Source of the DNA: Triplophysa rosa
Taxonomy: Eukaryota; Chordata; Actinopteri; Cypriniformes; Nemacheilidae
Length of the DNA: 64,000 nt
Assembly (NCBI RefSeq): GCF_024868665.1
Contig: NC_079905.1
Coordinates: forward strand, 5,893,879-5,957,878
Reading direction: 5' to 3'
This document shows, one piece after another, positions 45,820-57,800 of this stretch; the first letter of the stretch is position 1, and the number at the start of each line of letters is the position of its first letter. Both the position numbers and the translations under genes were made by a program. Under the pieces are notes generated by a model. It searched no databases. It was not told where the DNA came from and worked only from the letters and a program-made list of their open reading frames with translations.

Positions 45820-48800
45820 CTGTGAAAAACAAGAGGAAATCATGTTACTTAAAGACTTTAACCAAACCTATATACAATAAAATTGAATTTTTTTTAGAAA
45901 GTTTTGAAATACGTAATGCCTTGATAGCACACATCACAGATACATTTTCGAAATGCTTTTCAACAGGATCTTTATTCATCTTTGCTAAATGCACCCGGTC
46001 AAATACAGATGCAAAATATCGTCGCTGTCCTTCCGAAACCTTGGATGTCCAAATTTGCTGTTTTTCAGGAAATATAACTGAAAAATACTGTAATGATTAA
46101 ATACTGTGTCGACTTTTTAGTACATTTAGTTGGTTGGTTATTTGCAAAACCCAATGCAAACATAAAGGGTGACTAATATGGAGATACAAGGTTTCAGAAG
46201 GACAGAAGTAATATATTTGAACTGAACGACAGGAGAGTCTGGTGGCCACAACCGGTCAGGACAAAAACTCATTGAAAGAGATACTTTTAATCACTTGTTG
46301 CCTTATTGTGTCAGGATTGAGAGAAAGAAAGCTTCGATGATCTTATGTGCCCTTCTACGGAGGACCCAGTCTGCTATCTTCCTGCCTTCTATCTGTTATT
46401 CTCTTTTCCCACACACCAGGACACTGACTCTTTCTGTCAGCTGTGTTCTTTGGCTTTGGCATGGGAAGTGAGTGAGCATTGCTTCACTTTACACAAACAG
46501 GGCACTCACTTGCTGCTTGATATCGGAGGGAAACCGGATGAGGCTGCCTCTTAGAGTTAGCATGCTAGCATATTAGCGCCAGACGTATTATCTTACTAGC
46601 GGCCCATGGGGAGCATTGTATGACCAACAGAAGCCGTATTATCATTTCACAAACGTCTTGGTTGTCGAACCAGTTATTAAACAACACTCGGGTTTGATTT
46701 TTCAGAGAGAAACGAGTTGTTTTCGCGTTTGCTGATCGGCGCTAAATGCTCCTGAACGTCTGAGGGCCGTAGACAGGCAGCGGTATCAGCTGCTCTATCG
46801 GTATCAAAACAGCACATTCCTCTTCCTTAAGATCGAAGCAGACCGCCTCAGTCGGCCCTCGAATTCTTTCGCGTGGACGTAAGCACCTGCAGGAAGCATT
46901 TGATAAGTATTAAACAAGCTGTGTGTGTTTTTCTCATTTGCAGCGAGGAACCCCATCCTCAAAGCAACGATTTAAATCTTCTGATGACTTTTCTGAAAGC
47001 TTCTAAACGTTTGAAAGCCGTTTTACCGTGACTGCAAAACACATGGCAATATGTACAGTATATGAAGTTACTGTAAATACATGTTCAGCATGTTGGAACT
47101 TCATTGTTTATACTAATGATAAAACACTCACAAACCTGAAAATTATAAGCTTTAAGGATAGGGGATCAAATGAAAGTCATTGTTTACTCACCTTGTTGTC
47201 ATTTCAAACCTGTATGACTTTCTTTCATCTGCAGAACACAAAAGAAGATATTTTGAAGAATATTGGTAACCGAACAATGGCGGTACCCATTTACTTCTAT
47301 TGTATGGACAAAAAAACCAATGCAAGTCAATGGGTATGTGTTGTTGCTTCTTCAAAATATTTTCTTTTGTGTTCTGCGGAAGAAAACCCCATATAGGTTT
47401 GAAATGACCAGAGGTTGAATAAATGAAGAAAGAATGTCTCATTTTTGGGTGAACTATCCCTTTAAAGAAATAGTCTAGCTTCTTTTCCAGTAGCCAACAT
47501 CTTATTTCTTACTCTCCACCCAAATATCAACGACAACCATCCCAAGGTTTAATCACTGCCTGTCACGTACAGACCCACCCGTCTGTCTTCTGTTCCACAC
47601 CTGTGCCTCATATCCACCATCCTGGGATGAGTTACACTTAAATTGTTTGCCCTTTCCCTATAATTTGACTCATAGCCCACTTATACAGATTTTACTTACA
47701 TCATACACTTGAAGTGTATGAAGCGTGATCTGTTGTGATGTCACAATTGAGTTTTGGGAGTGCACTCGTGAAGTGTACAAATAAGTTGCTTGCTCAGTTG
47801 GGGTAGTAATTTCTCTTACATTTTTATTTTGGGGTGAACTATCCCCTTAAATTTTTTACAATATGAAGGTGATGAAGAGAGAGAAGGGAAAGAGAAATTG
47901 AGAATAGACATGTTAGCTAAAGGCGGTGGATTTCCTCCCCGAAGTGTTGCTCCCGGCCAAGACCAGGAAGCCTGCTGAGGAATTCCCTTCAAATGAACCA
48001 TGGCCTTCATGCTCTCACTGCAAATTTGCCTAAGGGACTAAGAGTGGCCCGGAATGCTGACGTTCCCTCTAAACAATGAAGCCGAGTCTGTCTTTCATCT
48101 CCTTATGAGGTGCGGTGGACCCTCCCTACCTGACCCTGGACTGACATCGTCTCTTCCCAGGCTCCTGGTTTCTCCTGACCACGGTCTCTGTAATTTTCTT
48201 CAAACTGACATAGGATCGCTTTCCCAAAAGTAAAAGAACTACGCTTCGGAAATCATCTTACGCCATTAATAACTTGACTAAGCAAACAGGAGAACAGTCA
48301 AAACAGCTGCACTTACATTTCACAAAAGAGCTCTGATATCCTTCATTTTATAAAAGCTGTTGTTTACTTTTTTACATTTAGATTAAATAAGTTTATGGAG
48401 CTAATGGAACAATTCTTCAACATTTTACAAATCAAATTGATCACAAGCATAAATGTTTTAGTTTTTTGGGGGGCCATAACTAGATCAGAAATCCACCTGC
48501 AGACAAACAAGCTTGCAGGTAAAGTGAGCATAATGTTTAAAATCTAACATAATCATTTAGTTTATTTAATTTTTACTTTTTCAGTTAGATTCATTCCATT
48601 TTTTGAGTTTTCACAAAAACATCCCAGAATCGGAATCACTGATATTAAAGCATTTAAGATGACGGAATATTTTTCACAGCTTTGTAAATATTATACTCCT
48701 TACAGATTTCATATTCTTTTGGGCATCAGCCCATGTGATATGCACTGCCAGTAGCTTTCTGATTGAGTAGCACTAATATGTGAACAGGAAATGAATCAAC

Positions 48801-51800
48801 GAGATGCTTGAATTATGGGATGAGAATCGCACATGAGCGTGCCACACAAGCACCAGTACATACTGAAACAATTAGGACCCTTGACAGTTGGGAGTAAATT
48901 ACGCCAATACGTCTTCTGGCGGAAAAAAAAATCTGGCGAGCACTGACAACTGCCATGGGAGTTTGGACATTAAAATTCAGGTCTCTTGAATCACTAGGTT
49001 CCCAACTGTCAAAACAGAGGAGTTTGGGAAGAAATACCTGCACGACTGACTCGGTGCAATAAAATTTTATTTACATAATTTATGGAGAGCAGAGGTTAGC
49101 GAAAGGATCTTTTGGATTCTAAGAACTACTGAATGGGTTGAAGGGTAGACGCTTCATAGTGGAAAATGTCCATACGTTCCCAGTATAGTGATCGGCTAGA
49201 CTCAAATCTGACTTTATCTGATAAATTGTCAGGTTATCGAGCCAGGTGCTAGTCTGTTTTCATGTATAACACACTCTCACACTCTCAAATCAAAGTCAAG
49301 CTATTTGGATTTTAGCTTTATGTCAGTTTCACAGGCTCTTGTTTACAGGCCAAGTTTAGAAGTCAATATAAAGGTGAAGTGTGTAATTTATATATTTTCA
49401 ATGTCATAAAATTAAAAAGCAAAAACATAATTTTTTAAAGAATAAGTAGTGGAGATGAGTAAACTGAGATGACACCTTATGACGAGAACTTCTCTGGATA
49501 TATATCTGGTACAGATATAGATAATATATGTATTGATGTATGGATTTAAATAAAATAATTAATGAATTAGACATAAATTTTGGTTTTTCCATTACAAAGC
49601 TATATGTACTTGTCCTTGTAATATAGCACACAACTCTTCAAAATCCTCATTTTGGCTCTATAAAAGAAAGGAATAATAGTTTGGAATTACACGAGCATAA
49701 GAAAATAATTACAATTTTCATTTTGGGGTAACCTTTAAGAGAGCAATATGTTTGAGAGAACTGTTCCATTAAGTGAGTATCATTTTTGGGTGAACAGTTT
49801 CTTTAAGGAATTATAATTTTTGGGTGAACTGTTCCTTTAAGAGAGCAACATTTTGGACACATTTTTCCTTTAAGAGAGAATAATTCTGGAGAAACTGTTC
49901 CTTTAGGAGAGCATAATTTTTGGGCGCACTGTTCCTGTAAGAGAGCATCATTTTTGCAAAAACTTTTCCTTTAAGAGAGCCTCATTTTTGGGCGCACTGT
50001 TCCTTTAAGAGAGTATAATTTTGGGTGAACTGTTTCTTTAAGAAGATACCACAGAGAGTAGTACAAAGTGAAAGATGAATTATCCAAAGCAATCAAGATA
50101 TTTATGTTGAGCGGGAGTGACTTCTAGGCATACAGTCATTTTGAGCCAAGATGACAAGCTTACATTTGAAAGGGTTTCATCTTGTTCTGAGAGTAAATAA
50201 AGACTCGAGTCTTGGAAGGTGTTGACACATACGCTAACATTTTGAAAAGACCAAGGAAACTTTGATTGTTTTTAAGTCTCTGTTGGTCAACAATTTTGGT
50301 TTGGGGTTTTGGCTAAGGATAGCAGCTGATGAATCACGCGCTGACTGTGACGCTTTGGACCGGCGACCGCTTTTGTACACAGTAGCTTTAAAGAGAAAAC
50401 TGTTGGCTGTTGCCATAGGATACATCTCAATTTGCTGCCACATTTCATACGAGGAGTCTAATGAAAGAACTCCAGCAGGTGATAAGTGATCCAGATTAAT
50501 ACGAGAAGCCAGAAGTGAAACAGACACCATACCAAACTCACAAGTGTTATTTGACTTCAGCTTTTGGTGATGTTTGAGTTGGCAAACAGCGCCCAATAGC
50601 TGAGAGCAAATCTTCATAACTTTTCATACCCCGATAAGCTTAACGTGGCTCGAGAGATACCGCAGCACATGAGAAATGATTCAGAGTTGATGCAGATGAT
50701 GCATGAACTTAATTTATAGTGCGATCATGAAACGAGTTAGTCAGCTAAGTTTTTATTAGCGGCCTGCGTGGAAAAAGAAATCTATGAGCATGGGACGCAA
50801 TGTTTGGTTCAACAACACATTAAAAACGTATTAGCTCTTAAATCAACACTATTCAAACAGAAACAATTCAGATCAGCCCTGATCTCAGGAAGAAACTGTG
50901 AATCATGCAATCCGGCGTCCATGTTCCATTTCAGTCCACGATCCGGACTTTTAAATAAAATGTCCACAATACAGTACTTCCTGATTATATCTGTTGACCA
51001 CTACATAGGCTATCCGTGTATCCTTGTGTTACTATGGTACCGATTTGCAAAAATAAAGTTCACTATAGCTCTGAACAATTTAGTACTGAATTTTAAAAAA
51101 GGCTTAATATTTGTTCATTAAATAATGCTTTTTTATAATAGTGTTTTGGAGGATGGTATCTGGTAGCGGTTTTCAATCTGTGGGTTGCGCATTCACTTGG
51201 CTGTTGCAGTGAATGACACAAAAACAGTTAAGTCCAATTAATGTCTAGCAATGATAATTCTTTTGATATCTTACCAAAAGGTATTTTGGTTTTGCAACTT
51301 TTATTTAAGGTTAGTATAGAACACTAAAACTAAAACTATACTAACCGAAAATTAGACATGTTGTCTCAGCAATAAACTGAAATAAGTTTTAGTTGATGAA
51401 ATAGAATCATTTATAAATTATTAATATAATTAAAAAATAGTTTTCTTTGTACGTCTTACTATTTATTTTGACAACTGCCCCTCTCGAACTCTGATATAAA
51501 GGTCTTGTATCTGGCTGTTGTAACTTGTGACTGGGAAGTGAATATGTGGATGTGAGGTAACCCAAGAACCTGCTTCCTGTTGGAGCGGGATAAGCGGCAG
51601 CTGGAGTCGAGTGATAGAGCCGGGAGACACGGCTCGCTCTCTATACCTTCAGGAAACAATGGGGGAACAAGGAACTACCAAACAATTATCCCACCAGCAC
51701 TGTTATGCTCATTAAGGGCCCACAAGTGGCAACACTCCCAGAAGTCCTAATTGTTCTAATCAACAGAAGACAAGAAAAACAGACCTCGGGTCAGACTCAT

Positions 51801-54800
51801 ATTCACACTGGGATTTTTCATCTCCACAATGACCAGCTCCACAATTGACTCACAAGGGTACATCTTCCTCAAAAAACATGTTCGCCTGACTAAGTAACAA
51901 ACCACAAGATGTTCTTGGTTTTTGTTATTATAGTAACCGAGTCATGATGCTGTTAATCACCGACTTTGATGTGTGAAATAATAGCTCAGAATCATCTACA
52001 CAAACTTTTACGTAAGCACCAATTATGATTATATATATATTTCTTAATCAGTTTACAGAACTAAATGCAAGCATTTACGGTCATAAACGTCATGAAAGTC
52101 ACCATCTTGCTATTACTGTACATTCAAATCCTTACTATACTCCCAGCCTCCCCCGAGGCTCTGAATAGCTCCAGCATACACTTCCTAAAAGCCCCTCAGG
52201 CTAAACTGGATAGTTTGTTGTGGTTTCTTTCGGGGAACCCAGCTCTGGGGTCACGTGCAGTGGAACAGTTCCCATAGTGACCCCCCCCTCCTTTACGGCA
52301 GGATCTACTGCTTTGGCTCGGCCGAGCTGGATTCTGGCAGAGATCAAGCCACAGGCTCGTGTCTGCAGCGGCCAAGTCAGTGTTCTTTATTGCAGTGAGG
52401 CCACTCAAAGCTTACGGCTGGTGAAGGCCAGGAGCCAGGCTCGCGGCCAGCTTTTGTAAGAGTTTCCATGAGTAAAAGGGTTTGTAACCCCTCCTCGCAG
52501 GACCGAAAGAAAACACGAGAAAGACCCTATCAGAGGAAACAGTGAGAGGCAAATGAAGTTAAAGGCTAAGCGGTCACTCAAAGAACTTTTAGACCTTTAT
52601 TCAAGCGGACAGCTTATTCAAATACGGCAAGTTTATTATCATCTTTAATGATTTCTAAAAGCACTAAAGGCTGATTAAAAACCTCAGTACTAGATGATGG
52701 ACGATGGATGAAACCCTACAAGGTTTTCTGTACACAAGTGCCTCTGTTTGAAATCGAATTATCGAGTGTACATGCTCGCGATACGCCACACCTAAAAGAC
52801 TCCATTAGGGCTATGAAACCTAAACTTCTAATGACATGGGGAGCCACATTAGCGCTCGGTAAAACGTGTTAGATTTTGCCAGGGGAGAAATGACAGGTAA
52901 TAATTTGGACAAGCCGAGCCATAAAAAATCCTGCTCACTCCGTGCATTAGAGTGCATTAGAACTTAACCGCGTTTCCGCTCAGTTTGGGCAGTATGGACT
53001 ATATATCAACTGCTCTCGAAGTTAAGACGACGTAAGCTTGTTCTGGAACATAAAGAAAACCACTATGGCGCCTGGAATCCATAATCCAAACAGTCTAAGG
53101 TTGGATCTTAGAAGGCTAGCATGATCGTATACAGAATAAGTGAAAGGGGACTATTTACTTCATAAAATAAGTCTGCATGGAGTTTAATTGTTCAAAAGTC
53201 ACTTTGGAGGCAGTAAATCTATCATGGCCCAAACTAAAGAAACACCGTTGGTCTGTCATGAGGTCTACCGTGTTGAAAAGCTACACATATCCAGACTATT
53301 TGTGAATCATCGCATTACAATCTAAGCGACAGTGCTAAAAGGTGATCTCCTGCCAGCATGAAGTACAACACGATATTTCAGCAGATCCAAGTAGCTGTTT
53401 TCATTACCACTATCATTCCTGCTAATACGCCGAGAACCATTATCTATCAGCGCTTGTTATTTTGTAGACAGATCCGATATTAAAATTCCTCCATCTGCTG
53501 AATGTTCCTTCCACAGATGCTCAAAATCTAACGCTAAAGTTGAAGAGGGAAACTAATGAAGTCATTCATTAACTTTCCACTTAATTTAGTTTTCTTTGTC
53601 GATATATTAAACATCGGGTCTGTCGTAGCTGTGGCGGCCACGCTAGATCTTAAGTCTTAATTTTGTGAGAGAGCACTCCAGCAAAAACATCGAGCAATTA
53701 GAAACATCTGTTGGGCATTACATCACCCGACTACGATGCACATGGTCACAAAATGGGGCTGGAATATTGCGCTGTCACTTACCATCGTCGAGGTACATCT
53801 GATCCAGTTCCTGCGGTTCCTGCTTGATGCTGACAGCCAGCATGGTGGGGGTTTCTCCATCTTCCTGCAGGAGGGGGGACGATCCACCCCTCACCGGTCC
53901 TTTGGTTATCAGAGCCGCTAGCGCTGAGGCATCGCTTGTGGCTTGTGATTGGGTCAAACTGTGGTTAGGAGTGAAGGGGAGATCTGGAGCTGAGTTCGGG
54001 GTGGAAGGATTGGACCCCGGAGAGGACGCGGCGCTTCCCGTGGGGTAAAGGTCAAGCTGTGGGTAGTGTCTGGGAGTTGGCTGAATGGCGGATACGTGTG
54101 GGATTGTCGGAGACTGAGGCCCTAGGTTGGATCCTGCAGGTAGGCACTTAGTGGAAAGGTGAGGTGGAGAGAGATCCTGTAGTTTGGGGCTGGTGCTTGG
54201 GGAGGACGAACAGGAGAGGGAGGTGGGTTTTGCCGCCAGTCTTTGAGGGCTGCTTCCGAATGCGCTTGTGACGCAGGGCCGCAGTTCTGAGGGCATCATG
54301 GGGGTCAACGATGGAGTGCTGTAGTAGGGCTTTGGATGCAAAGCCAACCCGGCGGGATGCAGCGGCGTACATACCTGGGGGAGGTCGTAGTCGTCGTGCG
54401 GCTCTGTTTTTATGGTTGGAACTACAAAGGTGAAAGAGAAAGGAGTGCGTATGAGAGACGCATAAATGGGGTAAAGAGAAATAAAACGAGTAAGAGGGGG
54501 AAAAGGGAAACTGTATAAACACACGTTCTGCCTTCATGTGACTTTGCGAGCTAGCACGAGTGAGTGGGTTTGTGGCTAGGATACCCACAGCGAAACAAAC
54601 ATTCTCATCAATGAGTCTATGTGTCTCAGACTACGCGCTCCCGCCCAACCGAAAATATTTAAAGAAAGAGGGGAAAAAAAGGGATGAATCATCGCCGTAA
54701 GAGCCTTCCAGCTGCTTGCGAAAATAAAAGCCTTATTATTTTTGGATCTCCCCCCAGTACTAATACCATATAAGCGTGCATTATGAAATATTTTACTGCT

Positions 54801-57800
54801 ACAGTAGCCTCATATCCACAGTTTTGAAAAAAGCCCCATCAAGAAAAAAACTGGATTTTTCTCTCAGTAGAATACTCAGTGTGTCGTTTAAGATGAGATC
54901 TCAGGTTTAAAAGAGCCAAATTGCATCTGGGATAAGAATCGGACTGAGACTGGCTGGATAGAAACAGATCGGCATATCTTACAAACTGGGTGCACTGAGT
55001 TTAAACTTAAAGTGATGAAGGTCATTTTTTAACATACACAATCATGGTCCAAAATGAACACTTGCCAAGGGTCAAATGTGAGTAACAATTGAAATAGAGT
55101 TAAAGTAAAATGGAGTTACTTGGCAGTTGCACGGTAACTTTAGGGATAGTTCACCCAAAAATGAAAATTCTGTCATGAATTACTCAACCTTAAGTTGTTC
55201 CAAAGTTGAATAAAATTATTTGTTCTGTTGAACACAGAGAAAGATATTTAGAAGAATGTTACCATTTGAGATTTCTGGGGCACCATTGACTACCATTAGT
55301 CAAAAGTTCCCCAGAACTGTTTGTTTTCCTCAAAATATTTTCTTTTGTGTTCAACAGAACAATAAAAACACAATAATTCTATCTACTACGGGAATCAATG
55401 GTGCCCCAGAAATCTCAGTTGCTACCATTCACCCAAATATCTTTCTTTGTGTTCAACCAAACAAAGAAATTTATATTTTGGGGTGAACTATCCCTTTAAG
55501 AAATGCGACGTAATACATGGTCAAGGTCGAATTGTAAGAATTACAATCTAATACCTGCTGATGTAAATGACAGGCACAACACAAATCAAAATAATGAAGA
55601 ATATATCTGTCATGACTAGTAACCTTTAAAATGACAATTTGCCACATCACACACTGCTCATTTTGGACCCTGTACACACTAAACACAGTGCACATCTATT
55701 CTAGAACAACAATATCGACTTCTTTATGTGTCTGACAAAACCAAAACCAAAGGACATGACTCCTTTAAATTAATTGAAAAGATTTGATGCTAAATAAAAT
55801 ATGACAATAAAGTAATGTCATCGAACGAACAGACAGGATTGAAATTTCAGGAATGACTACTGATAACTTTAGAGGTAATGTTTGAAAAGTATAAACAAAT
55901 TGTGCAGAATTGGGATTATGAATTTATAGCTGTCATGTACATTACAAATTCCCAACTACTGACAATTAAAAACATAACTAGAACAACAAATAGAATAAAC
56001 TTCTTTATAATTAAGAAGAATCTATGTATTTTTTTTTTACAAATTTTGCCAGTCAAATATTGGCAAGACAAGTATAAATACGAACATCTGGCCTGACAGG
56101 GCAGCAGAAAAAAATCCTCATTGTTGAGTCCTTGTTTGATTCTGGCGAACAGATGTTAAACTACCATGTAGAATTCATCTGTTGTTGACAAACTCTTCAT
56201 TCTCACAATGTTGTGTTTTTCACCTTTTAACTTCTGTCAGTCTGTAACGGTTTATTTTTCCTCGACATTGAGACATCGCTCATGCAAACATGCCTCCACA
56301 GAAGCAACGAAGACGATTTATTTTGCACTGTCAACAATACAATGAAAAAGGGAACCTATTCGGGCCAGTCGGTCAGACCGCAGGTTTTAAAATAGAGACT
56401 AGACGTCTATTTTAGGCCCTGCAGGGGGAAATGAGGCTTCCAGCACATGACATAGCGCAGTGCCATACAGACAGAGATGTCTATCACTTGGCCTCGTGCA
56501 TAACCTCAAAATAATATCAGATGTTGTAGATTTCTGACACCTCACTGAACCTTTTATACTCATTATAGAGTCATCAGACGGAGGGACTCATTTGTCATTC
56601 TGTTACCTGAAACGAAATGCAGTCTTGGTAAGAAAGTCTAAGTTACTTGAAAGGAACCAGGTCGCCAAGCAAACCATCATCTTGGCCATCAGAAAGAAAA
56701 AGATTTAACAATCTGCAACGCCTACACTCTGAACCATTGCCACTAAAGCTGGAATTGCTCAGACCTCCTATATATAATACATTATATAGATATAATTGAC
56801 ATTTTGTCCTGAGCCACATCATAAGAGGAAGGCCCTAAACAGATTTCAACAGAGGTCATTGTTTCATTTAATTTGTGGAAAAATATTCAATATTAAGTTA
56901 ACTTTAACCAAAGGACCAAAAGTTCCAAAACATTGAAGAATCTTGCCCTGAAACACCCTGAATTTATAAAAAAAAATACAGTGGACCAGCCCCCTGCGTG
57001 CTAATCTTCACAGGACCCCGTCTAAAAAAAGACAGTAGTGCAGTGAGTGAGTGCCCACACTTCAGGAGACAGGGCTGGGACAAGACGGGTCTGAGTCAAG
57101 CCTTTGAACCACCCACTGGTTACGCACGCCGGACCTCAGGGAATTAGCAGTGGTTTGGACTTTTCAGATGTCAAGTATTTTTTTTACATTTCACCTGGCA
57201 ACCAGTCTGGATTTGAATAATAGCATTCACATACTGAACCCCACCCTGTCACTGCCCTTCCACTGCTCCCGAAGCAGGTATGGAAAAGAACAAGTTTTAT
57301 GGAAATGCTTTTAACAACGAAAACAAACCTTCCCACAATTCCTGCTGCTATAAAAAGGCTTTCTGACTTTTTTGGGGAATAATTCGGTTGCAGACTGGAA
57401 AGAGGAACTTGTGTAAATGAAAGGGGAAAGAGGCGGTATATTACCGTTTGCAGGCAGGTATGTGAAGCGCTGGTACTGGCTCCTCTTTCGTTTGCCGTTG
57501 CACACGTAGAAATTCACTTGAACCGGGCTGGATATTCTTTGGTTGCGGTACGGTGGAATTTCCACAAGCAAAGACACCTGAAAAAATCAAAACAAAATCC
57601 CAAATGAGATTAAAGACTGATTTTAACTCCTGACTGTCTAAACTGCGCTATTCTGCATTACAGTTTTATTTCTGCACCAATGACCATTTTCAAGCACACT
57701 TTTTAGTAAAATTATACATGGCTTACTTATATCTGTCACTGCATATTAAAGAGGTAGTCCACCCCAAAAAGGAAATTCTGTCATCTTTTACACACACATT

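Larger units (their letters stand above)
45820..53782 (-). other. nfatc1 last intron
   Basis: An 8-kb intron (GTAAGT donor at 53782, AG acceptor at 45820). It holds miniature-element copies at 47155-47464 and a fragment near 47820-47850, plus a minisatellite at 49718-50047. No other exon was found on either strand. Confidence 0.85.

Noticed and set aside
53784..57577. NFATc2 for the minus-strand gene
   Set aside because: [26 protein letters not shown] and the [11 protein letters not shown] end match NFATc1 rather than NFATc2.
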